A stretch of DNA of 64,000 nucleotides from assembly GCA_964030785.1 (NCBI GenBank), contig OZ034967.1, positions 48,457,533 through 48,521,532 on the forward strand, read 5' to 3'. The notes beneath the pieces are model-generated. The model was not told the DNA's origin. It worked only from the letters and a program-made list of their open reading frames with translations, and ran no database searches. The DNA is from Siderastrea siderea. Lineage: Eukaryota; Cnidaria; Anthozoa; Scleractinia; Rhizangiidae. The position numbers and the translations under genes are program-made. Below, piece after piece: positions 20,290 through 31,639 of this stretch; the first letter of the stretch is position 1, and the number at the start of each line of letters is the position of its first letter.

Positions 20290-23200
20290 CTAAATAGAGA
20301 CAAGGTCTCGGATCTGCGTCTTGTCTATTTCAAGCTTATTTTTCAAAAAGGCCAAATAACTGCTAAAACAAAAAGGGTCTTCATTTTTAGCTGCAACATA
20401 AATGTACTGTTTGGCTACTAGTAAGACAGTAGTTGATGCCTTGAAATAATCTTTTTTGTGGTTTAAGGGCATATAGGATATCGCTTTCCCGAAGGCTGAT
20501 CTGTACATCATTCTTGGAATTCCATCAATATGCAAAATCAGACCAAAATAGTTTGGTGTAATGACATTCTACAAAGAGGTGTATTAGCGTTTGTCTGAGA
20601 TTGCAAAGGTAACATTTGTCATCTTCAGCTAACCTATCTCTGAAGAGCATGCTTTTTGTGTACAAGATGTTGTGATTGATTTTAAATTGAAACATTGCCA
20701 ATCTGACATCTGAAGTTAGCTTAAAAGGAAGCTCATAAATGCAAGCGATTTCTTGAGTAGTAAAACCTGCTTTTTCAAGTCTGACTTCAGAGGTAGGCTT
20801 CTGAAAAATTTTTTTGTCATTTCAATTCTACATTTCTTGCTTGAAATATCCTGTATACCAACGATAGGACTTTCACCACCATTTTTTGTAACTTCTTCGT
20901 TGTTACTAGCTTTAAGCGTCTTTTTCCAAGACATAGGGATAGCATTTAATAGTCCTAAGTATTGTAAGAAGTTTGTCTTTATGCCAAGGGTATGCTGGAA
21001 TGCATTCAACGAGATAAATTTTCCATCCTTGCTCATCAAATCTTTTATGTATTTAACTCCAGCTTCATACCACGACCAATAGAAAACTGATTTCCCTGCA
21101 ATTGTTATGTGTTGGTTATTCCAAATGATTTCATTCTCTAAATTGGTCTTTGTGGAGGGTGTTCGAGTCACAATCTGATGCCAGGCACCAAGCACATCCC
21201 TGTAAAATGATGGTAAGGCAGGTACCAACGGAAGAGTTTTAAGTGAGAAATTGCACTCAAATAGGAGTTCCCCTCCAACTCCTCTTAAGTAATCGAATGG
21301 TAGCAGTTTCCATGTAGCACACTCGGAAGCTAATAATCGCTTCACCCAGACTGCTTTACTTGCATTATTAATCACTTGAAAATCAGGCATACCTAATCCT
21401 CCTTTTTTTCTATCTCCAACAACAAGCTTTATTACCAAATAGAAAAAGGAAAAAAAGTTAAACTTTACAATATAATATATTAATACGAAAAGAAGTAATG
21501 TTTACTCAGGATAACTATAAAGCTAATCGAGCTGAGTAAAACTAAGTGATGTTTAAGTACAGAGGTAGGTTGGCACTAAAGCTTGGTGAAAGCAATTAAT
21601 TAGTCAATTAAAAAAAGACGAAAAGAAGAAATAAAGAAAATAAATAAATAAATAAAAATAAATAAATAAATAAATAAATAAAATAAATAAACAACTACCA
21701 GTTGAAAACTCATGAACAGTAAGACTGTACGATGTTTAGCTTGACTTTGTTTTTAAACGTTTTAAGGGGGAGGTATTTAATGCTCTCCAATCATGGTATT
21801 TAATGAGCATTAATGGTATTTAATGCTCTCCAATCATGGTCGTCCTTTTAATCTTGGGATTCTTTTGGCTCCAGACAAAACCTACAATTTGCTTATTGAC
21901 CCTAGTTATGAACTCTCTAGGAATAGGAAGAACGGTTGCAACAAAGGTTAATTTAGAGAGTGCTAGGGATTTTACTATGTTAATTTTCCCATAAAGCGTC
22001 AAGTCTCTGGAGGACCACACGTTAAGGCATTTTTCCAAGGAAATCAATTTAGGTTGTAAGTTTTTACTGTAAGAAATGTTCTCGTCACTCGAAAAACAAA
22101 TGCCAAGCGCATTTACATAATCTTTTGGCCAGCGTATACCGAAGGGAGTATCAGTTCTGTGTTTATTTGAGCCTAACCATAGTGCTTCGGTTTTGGACGT
22201 ATTTAACTCAAGCCCCGAGCAGAGCTTGAAGAGATCCAGTTTTTTAAACAGATTGCTAGCCGATATAGTAGCCCTGACAAAACAGGTAGTGTCATCTGTA
22301 TATTGGGATAGCTTGAATTCGTTCGAGTTTATGGATAAACCCTTTATTGATTTATCACTTCTAATGGCACATGCTAGAAGCTCAACGGCAATAACAAACA
22401 GAATTCCGGAAAGGGAGCACCCCTGTCTCACTCCACGTTCCAACGAAATAAAAGGTGTTGCAAAGCCATTGTTTGTAATGCAACTTTCTGGCTTCATGTA
22501 AACCATTTTGATCCATTTCACCAGCATATTCCTGAAACCGAACGTTTCTAGAGCCTTGATTAAAAAGTCCCATTCAATACTGTCAAATGCCTTTTTGAAA
22601 TCCAAAAATAAGGCGATACCGGGGATATTTAGATTTTGACAATGCTCCAATATGTCTGAAATCAAACGAATATTTTGCCCAATAAAGTGTTTTTTGACAT
22701 AACCTGTTTGATCACTGTGGATGATGAAAGGCAGGATTTTGGATAATCTTGAAGCTATTGCTCTGGTAGCGATTTTATAATCAGTATTTAGCAGGGAAAT
22801 CGGCCTCCAGTTTTCAAGTAACGTTTTGTCCTTGTCTTTCTTTGGGATAAGGGTAATAATCCCTCTTCTTTGGGAAATGGCCAATTCGTCACACTCAAAA
22901 GCATAATTTAGACTGTCAACAAGTTCTTGGCCCAAATCATCCCAGAACGTTAAGTAAAACTCAGCCGAAAGGCCGTCCGTACCGGGCGATTTGTTTTTGG
23001 CCATTTGCTTCAGAGACGAAAGACACTCATCTTTTGTGAGAAGACCTTCACATGATTGCTTTTGAACTTCAGATATTTTAGGTAGCGCCGGGTTATTAAA
23101 GAAGAAGTTGAACTGCTCGTCGCCAGGACTCACCCCCGTGGAAGAGTAAAGCTCTTTGTAGAAACGATACTCCTCATTTAAGATTTCTTGAGGCTCAGTT

Positions 23201-24405
23201 ATCGTGGTTTTGCTCGGTAGCCTTAGCTCCATTATGTATTTAGTACTATGATTTCTCCTTTCCAAGCGATAACAGTATTTGGAGTTGTGCTCACCCTGTT
23301 CGCACCAGCAAGCTCTACTCTGCACCATCGCCCCCTTGGTTTTAAGCAGAGACAATTTCTTTAATTTGAATTTTAAATTGTAAAATTCAGTCACATTCTC
23401 CTGCGATGGATCCAGACTTAATTTCTTTTGTAGATTACATAGTTCGTTTTGCAACAATTCTTCCTCATTTCTGCGCTGAAAAGCAAGCCTTTTTGAGTAA
23501 AATAAGGTGAAACTTGGTATTTCCATTTTGATCATATCCCAGTGGAGCCTTTAATCAGTTACGCAGCGATATTTTTCTTTATACTTCTCTATGTTTGTTT
23601 TGAGGTCATCAATAAACTTACTATCTTTTAACAGGGAATTGTTGAACTTGAAAAAACCTGGCCCACACTTCTCATAATCTTTAGACAAGAGATAGAACGA
23701 AACTGCCGCATGATCTGCAAAAGGGACTGGAACTATCTTACATTCTTTTATCTGATTAATGATGCCATTAGAAACTAACCAGTAATCCAATCTGAAGTGA
23801 ATTTTTAAGGACTTATGTTGCCATGTAAACAGTGGCTCATTAGGGTGCATGTGCCGCCAAACATCTTTCAAATCTAGGGTCCCACAGAGATTAGAAATAG
23901 CTTGGATGACTGAGCTTTTTTTCCCAATGGGGCAGCCTCCGCTTTTATCACTTGGTGTAAGAGCGCAATTAAAATCACCTCCAACAATAATATTTTCATT
24001 CACATATCTTGAAAGCTTACACTTAACGTTGTTGAAAAAATTTACTTGTTTGGCTAAATCATTTGGAGCATATATGTTGACAAAAACATACGTCGTATTA
24101 TCGATTTGAGCTTCCAAGATTATTAACCTTCCTTTTTGGCTGACTGTGTATTCAATAATTTCAATGTCAAGGGAGGGATTGAACATGATTACTGTTCCTT
24201 TACTGTGCTTTGAGCCGTGACAGAATAGCAACTTACCACCCCATTCCGCAGACCAGAGTTTTTCAATCTCGCTAGAGGAGTAGGTTTCTTGCAAAAAAAT
24301 AACTTGAAATTTGTTGATGTGCAGCCATCTGAAAACTTGTCTCGTTTTTTGCATATTATTAAGACCCCTTGTGTTTAAAGTATCACATGAGAAAGTGTGC
24401 GGCAT
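20290..24405 (-). pseudogene. LINE ORF2: AP endonuclease plus reverse transcriptase, broken
   Basis: The endonuclease part (24405-23551) has LNTRGLNN, FLQETYSS, NIYAPND, GGDFNCAL, RLDYWLVS and FADHAAV, the APE-type motifs in order. It nicks target DNA for target-primed reverse transcription. A TAA at 23553-23551 separates it from the RT part (to 21820) in the same frame. RT motifs: SPGTDGLSAEF, NWRPISLLNTDYKI, ALFLDFKKAFDS (catalytic Asp), GVRQGCSLSGILF, and QYTDDTTCF, where the usual YADD reads YTDD. Foreign DNA follows near 21440-21815. The C-terminal part resumes at KKGGLGMPDFQV (21438-20716). A frameshift near 20770 shifts to a frame with CYLCNLRQTLIHLFVEC, the C-terminal zinc-knuckle-like motif. 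A further TGA and frameshift precede the end near 20290. Confidence 0.85.
21440..21815. repeat. Foreign AT-rich insertion in LINE ORF2, with (AAAT)n and a 26-bp direct repeat
   Basis: Protein similarity to ORF2 stops at about 21816 and resumes at about 21438. The DNA between contains an (AAAT)n run (21640-21691). A perfect 26-bp repeat, GGTATTTAATGCTCTCCAAT..., occurs at 21772-21797 and 21815-21840 at one junction. The origin of the insert is unknown; it could be the tail of another retroelement. Confidence 0.65.
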
Positions 24406-24770
24406 TGTAGGAGTGGAGAAATATGACTTACCTTGACCTTACAAGCTCAAAACGGACATCAATATGACCCGAGACCTTGTGAGCACCTAAAAGAAAAACT
24501 ACCACTATCGACCTAAAATAATCTAAACAGAAGCATAACGGCGAAACGAAAACAAGATAACAAGTACACTGAAAAACTGTGACAAATAGACTAGCCCGGC
24601 GACTAGAGAAAAAAGAGTCCCTTGAGTGACACATTCTAAATTGGGACGACAGAACTAAGCCAAAAAACAAACTAAGCCGAATAAACTAGAGACCCGCTAT
24701 TCGAGGCACAACATCCTAGTTGAGAAAGAAAAAAAAACCTGTGTATCGCATTAGATGCCGTGCCTGGCAA

Positions 24771-25577
24771 CTAACCAGTAAAGAGTTGACCATTAATGTA
24801 CAGTTTGTCATAAACTAATTTTGCAACGCATCCACGTTTCTTGGCATCTTTGAGATGTGGCACGAGCGATTTTCTGATGTCCACAATTTCCTTTGGAAAA
24901 TCGGGAGTGACGCCGAATTTTGTGCCAGCGAGGTTTGAAGCTTGTGATAAAACATAGTCTTTGTCCTTGAAGAAGCTAAATTTAGCAATGACTGGTCGAG
25001 GTTTTCCATCAGAAAGTGGTTTTTCGATTCTATGAGCTCTCTCGAGTGAAATTTCGTCTACGTCCTCCACTTTTAGCTTTTTCTTCATGAAGTTGCACAG
25101 GATATTTTGGGTGCTAGCGAATGATTCTTCAGCCTCTTCAGGGATACCGAAGAAATTTAAATTATTCCTTCTGCTGTGGCTTTCAAGCTTGATTGTGCGC
25201 TCTTTCTCCACGTTTACAATGGCCTGTAAATCTTTGACACCTTTCGTCAAGACTTCGATCGCTGCTTCTTGAGCTTTGGACAGTTTTTTCAACTCAGCAA
25301 TTTCTTCGTGTGCATTATTGAGACTGGTTTTGAAATCGTTGTTTTCCTTTTGAAGATCATTAACTTTTTCCTTTAGGTCATTGATTTCCTGAAATCTTGA
25401 AAGAGCGAGGTCAAGCTTCTTGTTTATCGCCTCTATTGTGGCGGCCATGTTGTGACAACTGCAATTTGGAGTGTCTTCGTCAGTCTGCGAACCGGCAGTT
25501 TTCCTACGCCTCTTTCTTCTTTGCTCCTCCTTCGTTTCATCCTTCATTTCTTCCTTTTCTCCTTCTATATTCTCCAT
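24771..25577 (-). CDS. LINE ORF1 protein, L1-type (268 aa), intact
   Basis: The N-terminus is highly charged (KEEQRRKRRRK) with a CSCHN cluster. Residues about 50-125 form a coiled coil (ALSRFQEINDLKEKVNDLQK, AELKKLSKAQEAAI) suited to trimerisation. Residues about 130-210 form the RRM-like core starting SHSRRNNLNFFGIPEE, with LERAHRIEKP and RPVIAKFSFFKDKD, the best-conserved ORF1p motifs. The C-terminal domain (TPDFPKEIVDIRKSLVPHL, KLVYDKLYINGQL) completes the L1 layout. ORF1p binds its own RNA and acts as a nucleic-acid chaperone. The frame is unbroken, unlike ORF2. Confidence 0.85.
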   Translation of the reverse strand: MENIEGEKEEMKDETKEEQRRKRRRKTAGSQTDEDTPNCSCHNMAATIEAINKKLDLALSRFQEINDLKEKVNDLQKENNDFKTSLNNAHEEIAELKKLSKAQEAAIEVLTKGVKDLQAIVNVEKERTIKLESHSRRNNLNFFGIPEEAEESFASTQNILCNFMKKKLKVEDVDEISLERAHRIEKPLSDGKPRPVIAKFSFFKDKDYVLSQASNLAGTKFGVTPDFPKEIVDIRKSLVPHLKDAKKRGCVAKLVYDKLYINGQLFTG

Positions 25578-25690
25578 CAGAATCGGCCTGAAACGAGTCT
25601 AAAGCTCTGCATTAGCTCATTTTTTTTTGCGGAGCGTTCTAAAACACGTCCGTACGCGGCCAGCGCATGTCCCAATTTCCTTTTCTAATG

Positions 25691-26135
25691 TTATATCACG
25701 TGAACGAAATAGACAATGTTTGAGGTTTCTATAGTCCTAAATCAGATCAAGAAATAATTACAGGCACTGAAGTATCAAGAGATGAGATCCCTTTCACAAC
25801 ATCATTAATTCTAAAGAAAATTGAGATTCGTTGATGGGACCGAACAACAGTTATTCCATCATGCATTCCCATGTTTACTTTTTGCTCTGAATACTAAGTC
25901 CCAAGACTGAACTCCATCAACAAATCGACAGTTCGTTGTGCATTTGCTCCGTGATGTTGCACATGTGTGCAACTCACAGTTTTAGTCATGGTGTAAGGTA
26001 ATCTGAAAATGATTTATCAGTTTCTTAAAAGAAACGAATTGGCAGCATACTTCTAAGGAGTGAATTGGCCGCTGGTGAATTGGCAGCCAACTTCAGCCCG
26101 GTCACTGTAGAAGCATTTGGCAACTCACGTGAAAC
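25691..26135. other. No supported feature
   Basis: Sequence between the LINE 5' region and a candidate first exon. No repeat, splice-bounded exon or promoter element could be assigned. Confidence 0.4.
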
Positions 26136-26205
26136 ATGGCTCGGCGATCTCGCTATGTGTTTTATGATGTACGTTGTGGTTTCCAACCAGGAAAAGCTCA
26201 CTTAG
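26136..26205 (+). CDS. Candidate first coding exon (24 codons)
   Basis: ATG at 26136 is followed by a frame reading MARRSRYVFYDVRCGFQPGK, ending at the strong donor CTTAG|GTAAGAG. No following exon was found in the next 2.4 kb, so this is tentative. Confidence 0.3.
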
Positions 26206-28670
26206 GTAAGAGTTATTTCCTAAACATTTCTTGAATGGGCTTTTTATGTCGTTATTGATTCCGCGTTTCCGTTGTAAACAGACTGAATGTATGATTCGGT
26301 GATAAACACAGTAGGTCAAATTTTATAATATACTTCTCTAAATTCCCCCAAATCGCTCGCTATTGGGAACAAACGCCTTCAAATTCAAAATTCTAGTTTC
26401 CTCTACTTAAAAACATTCTAGAAAACCGAGCGAACTCATATTCTGGCAAAGTCTCATTTCAAGAGTCTGTTGATTTCCATTGACATGAAAGGTCAAAGGG
26501 TCGTTCATTCAAGTGGCCTGATTTCGAAACGTTCTCAAAATTCGCCGTTTCATTTATCCCAATTTTTTTTCGGCCGCTGTTTGTTTGAAATGTCTGTTCT
26601 TTCCCGGAGTATAGTCATGTTCTTTATAGGTTCATAGTCACAAGGATTTCACAGAGTTTTGGTCAAAACTGTGCTAAAATTATCGGTAGTTAACTTTATC
26701 CCTGCCCAACATTGTGTTTGAACATTTAAAGGAACATATTTTGAGAGAAAACAAACCATGACCATTTAATATCGATTTAATGTCAACACACTGAAAGAAT
26801 TTGAAAAGTTTAGCCTAATTTGTTCAAGTCGCAATCCATTTTCATCCCTGCCATCCATAGCAACAGACGACAGAAAATAGTTTCAGTGAAGTAATATAGT
26901 CTTTGGTAACAAAACTAGACCATTTGTGGGCGTTCATTGATGTGAGGACACATTTTTTTATTTTTAAAGTGAACTAAAATAGCGTGACTATGTTCCTTTA
27001 AAGCCATGTACCAGAGTGCTTATTTGAGCCTTGAATTTAGCCTAAATTGGTTTCTCGGTAACGACCGTTGTTGGGTATTAATTTTAAAATTTCGTCACAA
27101 ATTCAAGTTCGCTTTTCATGAAAATTTGACACTGCTGATGAACAGAGGAAGTAAGATCTTTCAACTCCCTGGGTCCACCTTTTCGAGAACGCTTTCATTA
27201 TTTAAACAAGAGCTTCCGGAAAAGTCCCGATTTGGCATTGTTTTTGACTGCGCTAAGGGCAAAATACGAAAATATTCACTAAAAAAATCTAAACAACTCG
27301 AAACATTTACATTTTTAGAACTAGCTCACCAAGGCCTTTTTTCTGGCAAATTTTGGAGAAATCGGTTTTTCCAGTCTTAAATTCCCTTAGTCCGTTTTTG
27401 CAGCAAACCGCTCTGAACAGTGTTTGAATGCGGATTTTTTTGTGGAAATTGGCCTGAACATATTGGATATTGGAAAGCAAACGTGTGTGCAGGATTGATA
27501 TTTTCGAGTACTGCTTCCGTAGCAGTCTTCATGCAAGGTGCATGAGACAGATGAATAAGAAAATATCAGAGTATAAAAAAAACCGGCACACCGTTTTTAT
27601 GATCTTTCCCTTGTGACTAACACTGCACTGTTAGTTTGCCAATGTGCTTGAATTTGATGCCCTATTTATTAGATTGAATGATGCACGGTCATTTTGGCGG
27701 GGAGATTTTTCCCATTTTCGTTTACGAAACACGAATAAATGGTAGCGTGTAGTCTTTTCTGAAATCGACATTCATGAGTCTTTCAATGAAAAAAAGTTCA
27801 CCTTGGTTTTTTCCTTCAAAATGGCACGCGTACGATTTTTCTCCGAAGGACACCCGCAAAGGTCCAGAGTAACAATGTTTTCCTTAGTCTAATTAGCCTC
27901 TTAAATAAGTGTCATTTTCTTTCTACATATACTTTTACCTTTGTGCCGTACTAAATAATCATCATCATCATCATCGTCTTAAAAAGAGTCATTTCTCGAC
28001 TGATCTGATCCGTTAACATAAATGTCAATAACGTAAAATGCAATCAGATAGAGTGGTCTTGTGCTACAGGAGTTGTAAAATTGCCTTGGACCTGGTTGTT
28101 CTCGTCATATTGCATTTTACTCTATTGCAGTGCCTCTATCTTTAGAGAGATGCATCGGTTTTAAAAAACGTCTGTCTTGTTGATGGAAAATTTATTAATA
28201 ACGTAATCAACGTTGCTTAAGCATCATGAGCTGTCACATGGAAACTCCACGAGAAAGCAAACGCAAGCTAAGCACGCGGCAGAACTTACGTTATATTCTC
28301 GTTTCGTGGCAAACGTGGTCCAAATATGTAACAGTTAAACTGGGGACTAAATTGTCCAAACTGTGTAGGCAGATAAGATAAGAAGGAACACGCAAATAAC
28401 AAAAATTTTAAGGATTTTCATACTGCAAAGGAAACAAATCGCCTCTAAATATTACCTTCCAACACAGGGTCTGCCAGTGAGCACGTCTTATAAAGCATCT
28501 TATTTACTTGCGTTTTTTCCAATTGAATTCCGTTTTGAATCCCCACACTACAGTAGTCTGTGAAAGCATGAATAACCAAAAAACGATATAAGAGATTTAA
28601 GCAAACTTGTCAACGTTCCACTTTATTTATCACATCACTATACATTGTCTACAATCAATAACAAGTTATA
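26206..28670. other. Largely unassigned, one small MITE
   Basis: A 124-codon plus-strand frame at 27006-27380 has no domain, no splice context and looks random. (CAT)n occurs at about 27960-27975. The only structured feature is the TTAA-flanked element at 26730-26997. Confidence 0.4.
26730..26997. mobile_element. Possible 268-bp piggyBac-like MITE
   Basis: AGGAACATA at the left is inverted as TATGTTCCT at the right, and both ends are flanked by TTAA (26726-26729 and 26998-27001). The TIR is only 9 bp, so the call rests on its coincidence with the TTAA flanks. Confidence 0.45.
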
Positions 28671-28674
28671 CCTA

Positions 28675-29222
28675 CTAGTGAGTAGGTTTAGAAGTGGTGT
28701 ACTGATCTAACCTGTTAGCTTTCTTCGATTCCTTCCCGCATGGGTCAACTTTTTTTTCATGAGTTTTCTGCATCCCTGAGTTGTTTAGAAAGTGACAACA
28801 CTTTTGCCAAAGATAACAGGAGCAACACATGCACAGTAGCCTTCTCTCGAACACTGTTCTCGAGATATTAGCCTCCATGGATGATTGACACAACAATGGC
28901 TTAACTTGTAAGACGACGTTCTAGATGGAGTTTTTGTGGAGTCCCGCTCATCCACGTTAAAACATTGCTACTTAACTGATTTTAAGCATCCTCATCTGAA
29001 ACTCTTTTTACCTTTAAACAAGGTCTACGTAAAGCCTTTATTTTTAAATGAACGTCTTAGCAATGTTAGACAATGTCTTACAGTGAAGACAGTCCTGCTC
29101 ATTGGACTGGTCATCACAGTCTGGGCGAGTATTGCATTTGTGGTTCAACGATCTTATCTCATCACCACTTTCACACAGGAAAAGGCTTTCTTCGTCGGAA
29201 ATCTTGAAAAGATCGCGTATAC
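28675..29222 (-). CDS. LDL-receptor class A exon plus candidate last exon
   Basis: Exon 29222-29082 follows ATTTTACATGCAG and ends CACT|GTAAGAC. It encodes SLFLCESGDEIRSLNHKC then NTRPDCDDQSNEQDC, the Cys spacing and acidic D-x-S-x-E calcium site of an LDLa module, usually extracellular. A candidate last exon 28904-28675 joins in phase. It carries a Cys-rich basic segment (RRLLCMCCSCYLWQKCCHF) and ends in TAG, with AATAAA about 50 bp further on (28627-28622). Its acceptor (TTACAAG) is weak. The frame before the LDLa exon resembles a leucine-rich repeat (LHINNNKLRNI) but may be intronic. LDLa with LRR and 7TM occurs in relaxin-type receptors; nothing here proves that. Upstream exons were not found. 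Confidence 0.5.
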
Positions 29223-29509
29223 CTGCATGTAAAATATTACGCAATTTATTGTTATTGATGTGTAACGAATTTTTAATTCCAAGGCATAAATTAACTAAAC
29301 AACAGTTTACCGTGCACAGATCATGGCAAATGGATGGCAATTTGGTTTCTCACCCGTACTCCTTAAATTTCCCCTTCCCCGAAGAGACAACTGGACACAT
29401 TTGCACTGAGGGGAAAGTTGACAGAGACCAACAAATGTATATTGAAAACTAAAAAAGTAACAGAACGAAGCAAAGAAAGAAGGATTGACTTGAGAAGTTT
29501 GAGTTATGC

Positions 29510-29880
29510 CCCCGGGGGGGGGACTCCCATATGAAACTGACGGGGATGCTCGTCGGGAAATTAGAATTATACCCCTAAAGGAGACCAATCTGGGTGTGGC
29601 TCAGGCGTTATTTGACCCCTAAAGGAGACCATGCTAAAACAGACAACTAAATAAGAGCTACAGTGATTTCAATTGCGTTAAAGACTGACACTAAAGATTT
29701 ACGGCGTTTGGTTTTTTCATATAGATATTTCTTTACGCACAACTCTAAGCAATACCTGTATGGGTAAAAATTTTGGCTTTCCTTCGTGAAAACCCTAAGC
29801 GAGATCAAAATCTGCAATTTACACCCCTAAACGAGACGACGAGCATCCCCGTCAGTTTCATATGGGAGTCCCCCCCTGGG
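29510..29880. mobile_element. hAT-type MITE (371 bp) with 8-bp duplication
   Basis: The ends are long inverted copies: GGGGACTCCCATATGAAACT then GACGGGGATGCTCGTC on the left, and GACGAGCATCCCCGTCAG then TTTCATATGGGAGTCCCC on the right. The 8-bp AGTTATGC flanks both sides (29502-29509 and 29881-29888), the target-site length of hAT transposition. Internal ACCCCTAAAGGAGACC motifs are also mirrored. No coding capacity. Confidence 0.85.
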
Positions 29881-30149
29881 AGTTATGCACTAGCACCAAA
29901 AATAAAATTCACCCTTGATCACCTGTCACCTCGTTGAATTAGGTGCAAAATGTGAAACGTTTGTAGACATTGGGATTGTTAGGAATTATGTAGCTAAAAT
30001 GGCCGTTTTCCAAGCAAAGCCTTAAAGGGTACATATATTTGTGGGTCAGTTTACATTTAACAATTATTCTACGAGGGCACGCTGGATATCGAATGATAGA
30101 TAACCAACGAGGCACGTACAGTACTGTGCAAAGGTAATGAGAGCGAATT

Positions 30150-30415
30150 TCGACGAAAAGCTTCGAAAACCTTCGAAAATGAGCAATATTTCGAACCAAA
30201 CGAATTTTCGAAGCTGCTATTGTTTTGCCGTTTGCGAAAAATCGCGCTAATCCGCAAAAAGTCGGGCGAAATTTCAAACGCCATTTCGCAGACAGTAGCA
30301 AATTTTCGCAACTAAATTGAAAGAGGACTTCGAAATTTCGAAGACTGTTTCGAAAAGTGCTTAAAAAATTCGGACTGCTTCGAAATATCGAAGTGCTTGT
30401 GACCCGAAGATCGTG
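30150..30415. repeat. TTCGAA-rich segment
   Basis: At least ten occurrences of TTCGAA or CTTCGAAA occur within about 260 bases, in no strict period. Short open frames here are by-products. Confidence 0.5.
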
Positions 30416-30522
30416 ACTGCTGCGTTACTTATTACTGAAATGCAATCCGCTAATGTGTTCTTATGCAAATTTATTACACTCACCGTGGACAGTTACAGTT
30501 GTTATACTGCCCTAAACTCATT

Positions 30523-31070
30523 AAAGAGGTTTTGAACGGGAAAATACTCTGTTTTTGAAGGCCCAATTTGTAATAAAGATTACTACTATGCACCCAGTAT
30601 TCCTTGGCAGTGTATTGCGTGCGAAATTATATTTCTAGCAAACAGACGTTGATGAGCGGGTCAGTAGAGCTTTTGTTTTGCAAGTGTCACGGCAAATTTA
30701 TAAAAAGTCATAAAAAGGGTTTAAAAGGTCTATAAAGATGATTGAAACGGGAAAACACTCTGCAATTAGAGGCACAATTTGTAATAAGGATTACACGATG
30801 CGTCGAGTATTTCTCAGCACCATATTGCGAGCGAATGGTGTATTTTTTTTCGTAAACATTACTCGCTGATGAGCACGTCAGTAGTGCCTTTGTTTTGCAA
30901 GCATCACTTCGGTTTTAAAAGACCTTTAAAGATGATTGAAACAGGAAAATACTCTACATTTAAAGGTCCGATTTCTAATAGAGATTACCACGATGCACCG
31001 AGTATTTCTCGGTACTTTATTGCAAACAAATTCGAGTTTTTTCTTCACACTTGCGTATTTAAAGCATGGT
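30523..31070. repeat. Diverged tandem repeat, about 200-bp unit, 2.7 copies
   Basis: Copies start near 30523, 30733 and 30927. Each begins AAAGA(T/G)G..TTGAAACGGGAAA and contains GTAATA(A)AGATTAC, GATGC(A/G)CCGAGTATT and, in the first two, TTTTGTTTTGCAAG. Some 20% divergence between copies suggests an old array. Confidence 0.75.
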
Positions 31071-31422
31071 CACTCAGGTGAGAAGGAATATAAAAATCCG
31101 AAGACTTTGAATAAAAATTAAGCCATGTATTAATGTTTGTGAAAATATTTCCATTCATTACGCTGAAGTCGATATCACATAGTCACTAATCTTCGCAGAA
31201 AACGAAAAAACCTGAACAAAACTCTGTGATCTAAAAGGTAATTCGAGACCTCAATTCTATCCACAGACACAAATACACCGTATGCGAATTTGGCATGATT
31301 TGCATGAATGACATTCTGTAACGCAATTAATAGTTCTCAAAGCCGTCAAGACAGCAAATTACCTTCTCAGCTGTGTTGGAAGGCGATGGTGTTGCTTATA
31401 TATTTCTGTGCTATTTCTTCGA

Positions 31423-31635
31423 TTATTCCTGTTTTGCTGGGAAATTAAAGTGGTAAAGATGCGAGGATCTTGGCCAATTCATCCACGAGACCATCAGACA
31501 ATAATTGGCCGTGTCCTCCTGCACGTGGTTCCAATGGACTTGTAAGTCTTGTTTTGTCTTGCCTGTCAAAGAAGAGTTCGCGCTGTCTGCCGTAATTTTA
31601 GCTTTTGGACTTTCTGTTTCTATTTCTTGAATGGA
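31423..31635 (-). CDS. Possible terminal exon of an unknown gene
   Basis: A splice acceptor (CTCACTCAATTCAG) precedes a 70-codon frame with protein-like composition (IETESPKAKITADSANSS, VQEDTANYCLMVSWMNWP) ending in TAA. No partner exon or known domain was found. Confidence 0.3.
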   Translation of the reverse strand, partial: SIQEIETESPKAKITADSANSSLTGKTKQDLQVHWNHVQEDTANYCLMVSWMNWPRSSHLYHFNFPAKQE

Positions 31636-31639
31636 ATAA

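Larger units (their letters stand above)
18541..25690 (-). mobile_element. L1/Tx1-like LINE, interrupted by two insertions
   Basis: On the minus strand the order is 5' region, ORF1 (25577-24771), a 365-bp gap, ORF2 (24405 to about 20290), 3' UTR and an A-rich tail. The tail reads as TTGTTAAATAAAGTATGGTA then A-run at about 18570-18541. The 3' UTR is split by the MITE at 18700-20272. ORF2 is split near 21440-21815 by foreign AT-rich DNA and has an in-frame stop and at least two frameshifts, so the copy is dead. The 5' limit and target-site duplication were not determined. Confidence 0.8.

Noticed and set aside
27006..27380. 124-codon plus-strand frame
   Set aside because: No domain, no splice sites, AT-driven composition; longest of many chance frames in an empty region.
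30150..30415. Heat-shock element cluster
   Set aside because: The motif is TTCGAA without the two-base spacing of TTCnnGAA units.
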